Shown here in pieces: positions 45,811-58,200 of a stretch of DNA of 64,000 bases; position 1 is the first letter of the stretch; each line of letters begins with the position of its first letter. The notes under the pieces were generated by a model. The model was not told the origin of the DNA, did not search any database, and worked only from the letters and a program-made list of their open reading frames with translations. This DNA comes from Trichuris trichiura (Eukaryota > Nematoda > Enoplea > Trichinellida > Trichuridae). Where the stretch lies: contig JBAJFE010000026.1 of assembly GCA_037903355.1 (NCBI GenBank), positions 7,192,001 to 7,256,000 on the forward strand. The letters are read 5' to 3'. The position numbers and the translations under genes are program-made.

Positions 45811-47659
45811 ACTGCCATGTTTGCCAGTAAAACCAGAGTATACATGCCGGAAAGAAACCTGCGTTTCTCAGACAGTGGAGCGTATGACTGATATGGCGCG
45901 GCTAAACTTTTAAGCGTCGTAACCTACGAATTATTGAGACTATGCTTTTTCAGCGGTTAAATTCCATGTAATGTTACAGTTAGCATGCGCAGTAGGCCTC
46001 GTAAATTTAATTTCTGATACGATCATTTATCATACGTTTTATAGTAGTACTATATGCTTTAGTCGCGCAAGTTTCAGCCAGCGGCGGAAAATCGCTGTCG
46101 AATGACTTGAGCACTTTTGCTTTTACTTTTTCTTTCAGGTAGCAGAAAACATTTTGTAAACCGGCTGAAAAACCTCCTAATCGAAAAAATGGACTTTTTG
46201 AAAGACGATTTTATAAAAGCTGGGAATTGATGCCCTAATGAAGAGAGTATGTTTTGCGTTTGAACTGCCAAATGCGGCTCGTCAGTGGGGCAATAGAAAT
46301 GATGTGGATAAGACTGTGTTCACTTTGTTTTTCTCCAAGAACAATACTGTTCTAATTTCCGCGTCTATATGCAAGTGTTTCTTGCTTCTTGGATTCCAGG
46401 CACTTTCCGCTTATTAAATCTTTTGAAGACGGGCTCCATTCTGAAAATTCGTGTAAAACATGAACACCTGAAGCGTTACATCGCTTGGTTGGGTATTTAC
46501 AAATGAACATACGTCGAAGTCACGGCGTCGAAGCAAAAATTAAGTTTTCGACGTTTTTGTTTTTTCAAAAAACTACGTTAGGTGCTTAAACTATTGGTGA
46601 TGTCTAGCTTTTGAACGAAAGCTAATGTCAGTGGAAAAACTGAGTTCAGCATAACCACTACGGGTAGAATTATCTCCTTATAAGGGATGCCCATGGCCTA
46701 GTGAATTCTTTCTTTCAAACGTTTACAAACAATGCAGCATGTTAAAAATACTCGCGTGTAGACGCGAAATTCTTGTTTCATACGCCCGTTGCACACAACC
46801 TGAAAACAGTTTTATAAAATACAGTAGACGAAAATCGATGGGCGGTACTTCTGCTGCCCATGTTTTTAATTCTCTAGCCAAGGAACAAAGTAGTTTTAGT
46901 CGGGCATCATTTTTTACTGTTACATAGCTGCCTCGGCATTTTAGCAACATAATACTGAAGAAGAAAAACCGGAAGAAATACTTGAAGGCATAAAAGCTTT
47001 TACGATTGAGTGCGTGCAACGATTCTCGGTGGTGTCTAAGCAGTTGCGTTGGAGCAATGAAAGTTCAAAGTTTCAAATAGGGGAGTGGTTGTTTTCGTAA
47101 ACAAAACTATAAAAGGAGCTCAACGAAAACGGCCAAGGAATATTCAGTAACACAGTTGCATTGCAAGCGAAACAGAAGGAAAGTTTAAATCACTACTAGC
47201 CGCCACGATTGTACGCTTCCTAAGCACAAGGCAAAAAATGAATCCATCATGGGGCTGTTTCCCACAAGCCACACCAGGGAGGGGTGATGGACCCTTTACA
47301 AGCTGGCTTCTGTTGGCCAAACGGTTTTGTTTGGCTTAAGCGCAGATGGAATGCGCTCATAGTTGTCCACAGGAGACCGAGACCAACAGGCGCCTAAATT
47401 TTCCTACTTATTGTACCTGAATTCAGTTACCGTACTGTACATTCCAGTGCGCACTTTGAAAAGATTAGATCAGCTAACCGTAATGGCGAATATTGAAGTA
47501 ACAAAATTAGTAAAATACATTGTTGCTCCATTCCACAGCCTCCGTCGCTGAAAACGAGCAAGATAGTCTTGAGAGCCCAGAAAAAGTTGAGTCACGCAAA
47601 CTACCTACCGTAAACCTGAAAATGCAGGTTCTTTGCCAAAAAATGCCGGCGCCCTCACC

Positions 47660-47720
47660 TAAGCTTAAGCTTAAACGTAAGAGTTATATTAAGCTTAGGC
47701 TATATGAGTTAGCCAAGCGA
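47660..47720. repeat. Dispersed palindromic repeat, copy F core
   Basis: ACCTAAGCTTAAGCTTAAAC, spacer, ATTAAGCTTAGGCTATATG; ATGCAGGTTC end at 47623. Confidence 0.6.
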
Positions 47721-47984
47721 TACCCAGTACAGCGATAAGTCTGCGCCAGTCACACGCCTTCGATGAGGTAATCGCTTCGGGTTAGACGCAAGCAACAAAG
47801 CATCTCTCAATGAGACGCATCTTTCAGACTAAATATACAGGAACTTTTTTCGGAGGATACATTAAGTCACTTTGCAATCGATTTGCCTCCGAGAACTCTC
47901 ACGAAACCACTTCCAAGATAAGTATTATCGTAACTTGCTAGCGCCATACTGTAGCTTTTCCGGGCATTTTTCAGCTTTCAGCTT

Positions 47985-48050
47985 TGCTTAAGCCTGAAGA
48001 TAAAGATTATATTTTGGCTTAGGCTTAACTAAGCGCGGAATGGAACGACT
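47985..48050. repeat. Dispersed palindromic repeat, copy G core
   Basis: GCTTAAGCCTGAAG, spacer ending TATATTTTGG, then CTTAGGCTTAACTAAGCGC; ATACTGTAGC end at 47947 and GGAACCTGCATT end at 48100. Confidence 0.6.
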
Positions 48051-49050
48051 CTTCGGTTAGCAGTAAGGCGAAAGGAGGATGCTAGTTTTTTATTGAAAAG
48101 GAACCTGCATTTTATAAGCTACCCGTAAGTTGTTTGGCGGCATGGGAAAAAGGAGCATAAGCTGTTTCCTGATGTTTCTTTTGTAAATGTTCATCGGTTC
48201 GGTTGTAGGGCGTTTGTTTAGTTTAATTTTATGAACTCAAAACCACCCAATACAAAGCTTTACAAAGATTCGGTATGAAAGTCTTCGGATTTGCTAAAAA
48301 TCAATCATCCAATGTTCAAGACAAGGGAATAAGCTCGAATGAGATAGGGGATTAAGCAAAACTTGCAGAATATGAATTATGGTCAAAGCCTAACTCGTAT
48401 TTCGACATTTACATGGAATGACAAAAATACGAAAATAGGCTCAAGAACTCGATGGCAAAGAAGAGTATCCCAAACGAAGTATAGTTTAACATGTCAAGAC
48501 ATATTCCTTCAGGAAGTTATGGTTTAATTTTTTGAATTTTCGAACAACAAAACTATTTGTCCATTGATCACTTCTGTAGCCGAAGAAACGCATTTATTAG
48601 TGGTGCTTAACGACACAGCTCTCCATTAGCAACGAGCAACTGCTAACATCGGACACGCCTGCACCTACTACATCATTCAAAAATCATTTTATGATATTCA
48701 GGCAGTTAGAAAAAATTGGCTGCTTGTATCAGCCTGTTCGTTAAAATTCGAATAACTATATTTAATTCTTCGCGCTAGGATACTCGGTACGAGTTTGCAT
48801 TGAAAAAGCAGTTGCCACAAGTACTGGCAGATATTTTACTTGGCATAACGTAAGACTGAAATTTTACCACTTGTGCTGTACTACCTACTACCAGTAAACT
48901 AAATGCCCAGTAAGTGCGGGAAAAATCGTAAATCGAGATTGCAAGTCTTCATTGCTTGTTACGGAGTTACCGAAGTTGGCACATTGAAACAATTGCGATT
49001 ATCTCCGTAAGAAGCAATGAAGGAATCATTACACCAACAATTAAAATCAT

Positions 49051-50211
49051 TCAGTCATAAGGTTTTAAATATTTTTCCAATAAAATTTTGTTCCCTCGTT
49101 CGCGCATATAGTTCATGACAGATTCGGGATTGGACGCTTTGACAATGGACGTGCCAGAAACGATCATCGTCGCGCCCGCTTCGCAACACTGGTCAATATT
49201 CGCTGGGCCAACTCCACCGTCGATCTCGATTTCGAGTCTAGGGAAAAGTCGCCGTGCTTCGCGAACTTTTTCCAATGTTGCAGGTATTAGTTGTTGACCA
49301 CCGAAACCAGGTTCAACCGTCATCACGAGCAATACGTCAATTTCTGTCAGCAGGTCCACAACGGAAGAAATTGGGGTGGCCGGTTTAATCGCCAATCCAA
49401 CTTTCATTTCCTCCGCTTCTATCTTCTTTATGACGGACACTAAATTTACAAATGCAAATTCTTTTAAAGCTTTTCGAAATTCCATCTTCCGGTAGGGGAT
49501 TTAAAAATATTAAGCTTTTTAGCGGTCAAACAAACAACCCTGTTTACCGTATTAGAAAATGGCTACTAATTTTTTATTTACGAATAAATCACTTTCCGCT
49601 ATTTTTTGAGGATAAAATGCGCGCCCGGCTAACCTAACCTACGCGTACAGTAAACCTAAACATAATAAAAACCCTCGTAAGTTTTTGACGCTCTTTTTAA
49701 AAGAGTTGCAAAGTCAATTTTGTTAACCAAATAAACTAATAAGCTATTGAACTTTTGATATGAACATTTAAATATGGGGTACTGCCCATTACAGTAAGGG
49801 AAAAGGTTGGCGCATACTGTCAATAAAGACTGGTGCGCGCTCAAGGCTAAAGTAGTTTGATTTGAAAAAGAAAATTAAGCTGAAAAACTTTCAAAACAAA
49901 GACGCACTTGGATCTGCAGTAGCTTCAAGGTGGAACGTGTACTGGTTAGCACCCGCTTTCCCTACGGCAGCAACCCATTGTAGCGGATCAGAAACCATCA
50001 TATGTACGTCTAGGTAAATCGGATGTGGAAATTTCCGGCGCAAAGCTGCAACCATTGAAGGTCCAAAGCTTATATTCGGCACGAAGTGACCATCCATTAT
50101 GTCCAGATGCAAAAAGTCAGCACCGGCATTTATCAACTTGCGGCAATCGTCGCTTAGGGTGGACAAGTCACTGTTCAAAATTGAAGGACCGACCTGGCAC
50201 TTGACGTACAT
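49051..50211 (-). CDS. RPE: Ribulose-phosphate 3-epimerase
   Basis: Two exons, 50211-49908 and 49439-49051, joined in phase 1 at CCAA|GTGCGT and ATTTAG|TG; 230 residues, the usual length. It interconverts ribulose 5-phosphate and xylulose 5-phosphate in the cytosolic pentose phosphate pathway. The TIM-barrel hallmarks are complete: GPSILNSDLS, LHLDIMDGHFVPNISFG (metal His and catalytic Asp), DVHMMVSDPLQWV (metal His), NQYTFHLEA, MKVGLAIKP, VMTVEPGFGGQ (phosphate loop), EIDGGVGPAN (second catalytic Asp) and MIVSGTSIV. The 468-nt intron contains nothing recognisable. It is transcribed toward the RMDN1-like gene. Confidence 0.95.
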
Positions 50212-53186
50212 GTTACACCGAAGAGCTTGTTCGTACTGAACTAAAAAAACTTTACCGAAGTCAGCATGCAGAATTTCTAATCGGGGTCAAGTGACAGTAA
50301 AACTGAATTTACCTGACAAATGATGCACGGAATAGCAGAAAACGACGTTCACGAGCAACCGTTAACGAGCAACGAGGTATAGCTTTCCTGTAATCCAAGC
50401 AGCCAGTCACAGAACAACCTTACACCAACTCGCAACGTGCAACTGGTCATATCGAAGTATTACTGTACTGCTGCAGGTTCAATTGTGTTTAAAGTACACA
50501 AATAGTGCCGGCAGTTAAAGATATTACTTTAAAACAAGTTTCACAGTTTTAAGAACATCTTATTAAATAATAAAAATAACTGAAGCGCTGCTAAACGTAA
50601 ATTTGGAAGCAACACCCAGTAATTGCTGTTTATTTGTCAAGACAGCTTGATTGCGTCGAATTGTTTATCTTTATAATCTTGACTTAAGACGGCTGCATTC
50701 CAGTTCCCATCCTCGATAAAACTCGTCAAACTGTAACATTCCCCCTTCAAAAGTTACAAAAATAAGCAGCTAAACGAACATTCAAGGTTTCCACTGCTCC
50801 TATATGACAATAGATAAACAGTCAAGCTTGGAAATCGAGCATCGCATTCCGACAGATAGCACGCGGCAGTAGGAATAGAGTCTTTGAATTTAAATGGAAA
50901 CTTTTCTGTTTCCGCTTTTGAAAAGCATATTGCAATATTCAAGTACTTTTTCTACTTATTTTTTCTTCTAAAACAGCCGCTCACTAAGAAAACATCTTTT
51001 AGCCAAAAATTTGTTTCTTAAAGTCTCTTTATTGCCTACGACCACTTTCGATCTAACCGCGTGTAAAGAGCATGCAACTTCCACCTGAGCAACGGTGGTA
51101 ATGGCTGAAAGTTGCAGGAGATTCTTTTGAAATTTTGATAGTTTTTGTTAACAACAAATAACGGCAATTTAAGTAGCGACTTTTAATAGCCACGGCGGTT
51201 GCGTACAGTACCTTTTCGGAACCTGTTATCGTTACGACAACTCCAATTTAGGACGATCCTTCGCGTTAAAGGGACGAAAATTCCGGTTTTTCTTAAATAA
51301 CTCTTCGTAAACAACCACGTTTTGACGCGAACGCAACCTCAAGCTCGTGCTTAATATGGTGCGTCATTGTTCCCGCCTCAGCCGAAAACTGGCACAACTC
51401 TATATTAGCTCGCGTCACGCCAACCGGATGAACATTACGCTTTTAAATTATTCGGTGATGTTAATGGTTGCTACGGGATTCTAAATATTCTGAAATAACG
51501 TCGGCTCTTGTTCAATGGACCCGGGAAAGTACAGTAGGGTGAATGCAAGTAAAACAACATATAGTTTAGGTTGCCGCGGGTTGCAGCTTCTTTTGGTTAC
51601 AACGGATGTTCACCACCTACACTTTGACATAAAATAATCTCCAATTTGACCAGTAGAAATCGATTTCTAGATAATCAGTTACCGTACCCGGAAGCGTCAA
51701 GGAGAAAGCAGACCTGCGGTGGATTTACTTAGCCAAACAAGAGTGTCTTTTTGGGTTCTGCCCAAACCGCGCACACCTTTTGTGGCCTACAGAAACTTAA
51801 ATGTTCCTTTTTTTCGCCTGCATAAACGAGTGGTCCTACTGCCATGTTCAAGACAACACGCGCTGCCTAACGTAAGCTTAAGACAACTGAAACGTTATAC
51901 CGCTTCCTAATTTGAAATATTATGGGTCTAACAAAAACAAGAAGCGATTCGAACTTCCAGCATGGCTTTAATATTAACCACCACGCCTAGAACTGTGGGA
52001 TCAATTGGAATTGTAAGCTGGAAAAGTTGCATTCTTGTTTTTCGAAATCTAACACATCTTTGATTTAAAAATGTCGATTTAATAAGAAGGATAACAGGCG
52101 CGTTTTGCTCGCGAATTCATTATAATAGTAATAATAATCAAAAATTAACACTAACAGTTTGCTATTTTTTGCAGTTGGCCCGATGAATGTCTCAGAAGTC
52201 TGGTCGTTGTCAAATTTTAAGTCAAAATATTCGCTCTTGCTTACTGTAGGCAATCAGGTACAATCAATTTCAAAAGGGATTTTGAATCACGAATTCGCAA
52301 TTATGGTGCAGCAATTCTTTGCTACGCCTCACAAAAGTACAGAGGGTCGTATTTTTGTTATTCGGTAGGCAAAAAGGCCAGTATATTTGGGGAGCAACAT
52401 CTCGCACTCGCCGGCGTGATAGCATAGCGTATTTTTTCTTCTTAGCTCTACAGCGTTAAGAAGTAAACTTCACAGTATTGCTGTCAATACGTAAGAACTT
52501 TGGCCCACCAAAATCAGTGCCCTTAGCGCCCTTCAACAGAAGTGGTTTCGACTTAAATAACTTTTGCAACACGTTATTTCGTCTAATCATAAAATATGCA
52601 TTCCCGTTGCCAAAACTGATACCCACTTCTAATTTCTGCCGTTGTCTGAAAGCCCATTAATAAAATGAAGATGAATGGCTTATGCCAGCGACCAGTTTCC
52701 GTTGTAAGTAGCAGACGAAAGCTCTGCTTGAATTCTATTGTTGTCACCAACTGGCGCATAGCAAGCGAACCGTTTTGAAAAACTTTGTAACTTAAAGCGT
52801 CCTAGAAAATACTTCATCTTAGAATACACGATAATGCACGTGAAGTAGGTAATCGTCTTGCAAATGCCCTGTCCAATAATGAAATGACTTTGCGAGGTGT
52901 TCATGCTTTTGCTCTGACTTGAGAAATGATCAGCGAAAGTATGCTTTCCATATTTGAAATGGAAGTCACATTGCGCACTGCTAAATTTACATATCAATAT
53001 TTAAAAATTCAAAGCTTTCCGTCACTTCGGGAGCAGACAGTTCTTGTTTACGAATGCCTTCAACTCATTGCTCCATTGATAAATAGTCCTGAATACTGTA
53101 CACATTTTGTTTTCATAGAAGCTAGTTTGTAAACTCCATTATCCTTGCGAGCTATTCTACATCTTATGAACACGCTAACTTTGAGA
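50212..53186. other. Gene-poor interval upstream of RPE
   Basis: AT-rich, with no firm gene. Two plus-strand leads: an exon-like piece at 52174-52257 between TTTTTGCAG and CAATCAG|GTACAA, reading GPMNVSEVWSLSNFKSKY, and an open frame at 52926-53132 with YLKIQSFPSLREQTVLVYEC. I recognise neither and cannot join them. Confidence 0.3.
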
Positions 53187-54156
53187 ATGAAAGCTTCAGT
53201 TTTGAAAACGTGGTTTCTTGGTACGGGAACAAATGTTTTCATAATAAAGAAGTTTATTACGGATAATTCCCGTTTATTTATGTATATAGAAGAATTCCGG
53301 AGCTTTCGGGTCATTCGAGACCCGTCATCAGCGGTCTTAAGTTGTTGATATGATTCGTGGCAGGGAGTGCCCTAATGTTTCTGAGGATTTTAAAGCGGGC
53401 ATTTTTATTTTTTGGCTTCCTTTTTGTACGAATTTTCTCTGTCCCGTTGAAAAAAAACTTTTATTAATAATAAACTGTTTATAAACTTTTATTAATAATA
53501 AACTGTTAATAAAAGTTTTTTTCAACGGGACAGAGAAAATCCGTACAAAAAGGAAGCCAAAAAAATGAAATTATTTGGTCCCGTACGAAGACACTACATC
53601 TTCAAAAGCGGGCATTTTTAAAGTTTTTTTGTTGGTAGGTTCTGGTATCTGAGTCTGTCAGCGCACTTCTATTTCTTGTTCCGTATATCTTGTAGATTGT
53701 GTCTTTGCTGGGTAGTTTCGAACATTTTTTTTGTTGAGTCACTGTTTTTTCATTTTGCATTCATTTTTCTTTCTTTCTTTCTTCTTTTTTCTTTTTCTTT
53801 TTCTTTCTTTGTTCCATATATATTGCAGTCCTATCCATTTCTATTTCTTCTAACTATTTGTTTTTTCTTCTTTCCCGGTTTCTGTATTTCTCTGGTAAGT
53901 GAGCAACAGTTATACCGCGTCACAATATTTGTCCAAATTCACTTATGCCCACTCCTTGATCGCGGTTGTAAGTCGTATTGTGTCTAATGTATAGTGCTTC
54001 CATAATTCTTCTTAACCGTAGATTGTTTTCGTAACATAAACAACTTAAGACCGCTGATGACGGGTCTCGAATGACCCGAAAGCTCCGGAATTCTTCTATA
54101 TACATAGATAAACGGGAATTATCCGTAATAAACTTCTTCATTATGAAAGCTTCAGT
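53187..54156 (-). mobile_element. Non-autonomous Penelope-like element with inverted ends and 14-bp target duplication
   Basis: Inverted copies of a roughly 107-bp end (53241-53347 and 54038-54144) flank a short interior. The 14-mer ATGAAAGCTTCAGT is present directly at both borders (53187-53200 and 54143-54156). The interior contains only the tail of a Penelope-like endonuclease on the minus strand (ENNLRLRRIMEALYIRHNT and then YNRDQGVGISEF, 53925-54030). This matches the [15 protein letters not shown] tail of the large copy in SIN3. It also contains a long palindrome at 53395-53570. The family is distinct from the SIN3 copy because the end sequences differ. Confidence 0.8.
53395..53575. repeat. 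Long palindrome inside the non-autonomous Penelope-like element
   Basis: Arms GGCTTCCTTTTTGTACGAAT, then TTTCTCTGTCCCGTTGAAAA, and their near-exact inverse (53515-53565) surround a tandem duplication of ACTTTTATTAATAATAAACT. Confidence 0.85.
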
Positions 54157-55237
54157 GTTCTAGAGTCAAGACATGAGAAGTAAGCATCTTTTGTCCAACT
54201 AATGCTTCTCTCGTGCCACCGTAGCAACAGAAGCGACGGCACTGTCCGTCATTGTTTAAAAAAAGCGAAACAAGTTCGTTGAGCTTGTTCGCTAATTTAC
54301 TCGACCAGCAAAAGTTCCGCTAACATTCCTCAACTATCAGCCTGAAGATTGCGTTACGGACAGCGCAGCTCAATCTTGCTATACTCGGCGACCACGCAAC
54401 GCGTTCTTCCCTTGTCAACAGAGTGCATTTGTTCCGACCAGACGAAGGTTGAAAAGCCACGCGTCAGCTGTTGCGAAAAAGCCAGAACGAACGAACGAAC
54501 GAAGAAGAGCGTCCTGGCAGCTAATTCCACTTGCGAACTCCCAATACAACTACACGTTTATCGAACATGAAAATCATTTGGTATTGTCTTACTGTATTTT
54601 CTTGGCTGTCAAAATTTTCCGTAGCTATTTTGTGGGAAAATTGCTAAATAGGGTGCCTGGAGACAGCCCGAACAGCTGTCCGCTTGAGGCAAAGGGCGCC
54701 TGCGCGCAGCTGCCACGGTCTGCGAATAGTTGCTTTTTTTGTTGTGGTCGATTGAGCTTGGTTGCGTAGCCTTGCGGCCGCTGCTATTTGAACTATGCAA
54801 GAGGGTAGGGCGACGTAACGCGACATAAACTTGACGTTTGTCGCCAACTAGTTTCGGCAATAGCCGTTCGGCATCGTCGACTGGTGATAACGTGTTGACG
54901 CCAGCCAACGATTGCTGCAGGGCTGCTGGAGCGCATCGACAGAACACGACGGCCGTTTTACGTTTGCGTTAGACGACGTTGTTTTTCAGCCCTTCCACCG
55001 TCCTGTGATTGATGGCAGGCGTGCAACTGCCTGCTTGCTTCATCTTGGCCGAATCCAAAAACGAAATGTCTCCCTCCCACATAACCGACTTCCTGACGTC
55101 TTCCGTTGCCAATTGATTTTGGTATCTTGTTCGCCCTGCCGATATGCGCCTCTTTGGCACCCATCCAGCTTTGTACCTTTGCTTGTGAGTGTGCCTTTGC
55201 CATGTGTGGCGTCCCAGTGCTCTCGTAGTTGCTCGTA
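54157..55237. other. Upstream region of CACNB
   Basis: GC-richer, with several overlapping open frames on both strands and none recognisable. It probably contains CACNB promoter and 5' UTR or a first exon I cannot identify; (ACGA)n occurs near 54487-54502. Confidence 0.35.
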
Positions 55238-58200
55238 ATGCTTCGTCGGCAAACGTCCAACGAGTCAGCCAATTCAAGTGATCTTTCCCTGGACGACGAT
55301 CGCGAAAGGGAGATTACCCGTCAGGATTTGGAGGAACGAGCACGTCAGCAGCTAGAAAGAGCCAAGGTAAGAGATTATCCGCTTTGCAATGCCTCCGTTG
55401 GCGCCTCGTATAAAAAGACATTCGTCTTTTTCAAAAGTACAAACCAGTTGCGTTTGCCGTTCGCACTAACGTCAGCTACGACGGTGTTAGCGATGACGAC
55501 TGCCCTGTCCATGGTTGTGCCGTCTCCTTTGGCCTTAAGGACTTTCTTCACATCAAAGAGGTACCCGGAGCAATAGCAGCTTGTAGGGTATTATCGTTAT
55601 ACACGTTAACTCTCAGAAATACAGCAACAACTGGTGGATCGGCCGTCTGGTCAGGGAAGGAGCCGATATTGGCTTTGTTCCATCGCCTCTGCGTTTGGAG
55701 CACTTCCGTCAGCACGGGTCTCGCGGTGTTAGCTCGAAATTGTAAAATCCTCTTGTTTTCACTATAGGTGCCCATTAAGAGTCCCTTATTTCAGCAAAAC
55801 GAGCAGCTCGATGTCCAGCATCGGTGGAGCTTTAGACAAGGCCAAATCATCGAGTAGTCGGGGTTCGACCCCGCCTACGCCCGGTTGGAGCCACGTGCGG
55901 AATTGCCAGCAGCGCCATCTATGATCTTTCGTTGCAGGCACAGAACTGGACGACGTCCTTCCGAGTACTCCCGAAGAGAGCGAGTTACCAAGCACGAAAA
56001 ACAAAAGCAGCGGACATACGTCCAAGGAAAAAATGAAACAACTATTCAAAAAGCAGGATAACGTGCAGCCTTATGAAATAGTACCTACCATGCGCCCTGT
56101 TGTCCTTGTTGGACCTTCGTTGAAAGGCTACGAAGTGACCGATATGATGCAGAAGGCAGTATTGGACTTCCTAAGGCACCGATTCGAAGGAAGGTAAAGT
56201 TTGCGACCTTAATTCCGATTACGTCAGCTTTTCTCCCAACTGTCTTACTGTAGGTTTGTCGCCCATCCTCTTTTGCCCTTATCTCAGCCTATGCCCAAAC
56301 GTAAGGCGTATATTTTAGCTTAGGTTTAGGTAAAAGCAAAGTACAAGTGTCGGCATGCTTCTCAGTAAGGGCGCAACGGGTTGACGGCATGCCTGCCAGA
56401 AACGAACCTGCATTTTTTTACGGTAGGGCGCGAAACCGACAAGAGCCTAATATGCATATTTGCATTTCAAAAATTTTCTGTTTTCAACTTTCTTTTGCTA
56501 AAGTTAACATTTCAATTTGACGCGGATAAAAAGTAGCTAATGCCTTCAGCGGAGGGATGGGACTTATTTTCGTAGAAGTTGCGTCATTTTCAACCGTTAA
56601 ATGGCTGTTGAACTCTGGCGGTGACGTTTATTCGAGTTCGATGGTCCGCGGCGGCGAGCTGTTGAAATGGTGGAATCGTTTTGATGTTCTCTGCGCAAAG
56701 GCGCCTGTTGATTCCATCGATTGGATCCGGCCAGCCGTGCTTGACGAAGTTTTGTCATTTTAAGTTGAACTTTAAAGTTTCAACCGCAGCTTCATTCCAT
56801 TGCTTGGCACGTAGTAGAAACTTTGCCTATTGGATTTCCATTCCGGCTTCGCTTGTTTCGTCGCAATTGAAAAGTGAAGCCTAGAAAAGATGAGCGTAGA
56901 AGCTTTCGATCCGCTCTGCAATGCTGACCTGTGGGACAGCCGAACAAGCGACATTCAATTGCTCTTCTTCGCCTTTAAATGCTATACCCAAAGGAAAGGA
57001 TTGTCCGAAGTTGGCGTGAACGATTTCTAAGCTGACAAATGCTCAGTGTCTTCAACAATACGTTTAACTGCTTAACATTTTGACCAGCATAATATCGAAT
57101 TGACCCGCGCTGTTAGGGAGATTCTTCATACAAGGGTCTGTTTACAACGAAAACAGCGACAACTACAAGCGTTGGTCTACCGATAAAATTTTGAAGTCTT
57201 TCGTGCTAAGAGCTGCGATTGGCTGTGTATGCGAGAAGAAATTCGAAAATTTTAATGCGTAGGTTGTATGGTACCTAACGATTACAGTATGCAGATTTGG
57301 ATATTTCTCGCCGCACAGATTTGGCCAGACACGTTTTGACGCAAATGAATTAATTTGCCCTATTTCCTTGATGGTTCGATTTCATTTTGTTGGGATAAGT
57401 TTTGATTTTATGCAACATGATTTGAGATTAACAAGTTTTACTGCTTTTTTTCACTAAGCAACTACAGCTGCCGCTTATGCGTGTTAGGCCTTGCTGTTTC
57501 GCTGCGGGATTTTTCAAAGCATCAAAAGCTGACGAAATACCACAGCTTTAGATTAGAGTGTTATTTGACTGCCTAGAAATTTATTCTACGCATAGTCTTA
57601 CAAATCAACCGCCGTGCGTCGAACTTTACGCGGGAAAATCTTTACACCCGATTAACATTCCTTCCGTGCTGTCTTTAACGAAATCTGCGTTTGTCTAACT
57701 AACTGTAAAGCACCCTTTGATTTGATCAGATTATTTTCTGTACGCTTTCTGTATGATAAGTTGGTTCTCGTTTCTTAACACCCCATCTTTTGAAAAATGC
57801 AAGCTGTTTTCTAGCAATAATGCTAGCCACTATGTTTTTCCGTTACTTAACCCTGAAAAAATACGAGTCATAAGCTTAGACTTACGTTAGGACAAGCCTA
57901 CAGTAGGACAATGAGGAAAAAAGTAAAGATCGGCAGGTTCTGTGCATTTAAATAATCCAGAGTTGTAAAACCAAGCCGGTTTAAAAATTTTTAAAGTTAT
58001 CATTTTTAATTTCGGCGTTTTGAAACTCATTAGCGCCTGAAAATTTCGTTTTCGACCTTTGTGTGTAGGGAAATTTGTGGTCCTAAGCTGACTTGGCGTT
58101 TTTGCAGAATAATAAGCGTTCGAATCAGCGTCGATCTTTCGTTAGCCAAGCGAACGTTCAGCCATCCCGCAAAGCGCGTCTTGGGCGATAAAAGCAACTC

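Larger units (their letters stand above)
45625..49050. other. Gene-free interval rich in dispersed palindromic repeats
   Basis: 3.4 kb between the convergent ends of RMDN1-like (+) and RPE (-). It holds repeat copies at about 45720-45880, 47610-47740 and 47940-48120, and no open frame I can support. Confidence 0.5.
56194..58107 (+). other. CACNB intron inside the guanylate-kinase-like domain
   Basis: 1.9 kb intron with two copies of the dispersed palindromic repeat (about 56240-56420 and 57860-57950). An open frame at 56557-56763 has no recognisable similarity. Confidence 0.7.
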
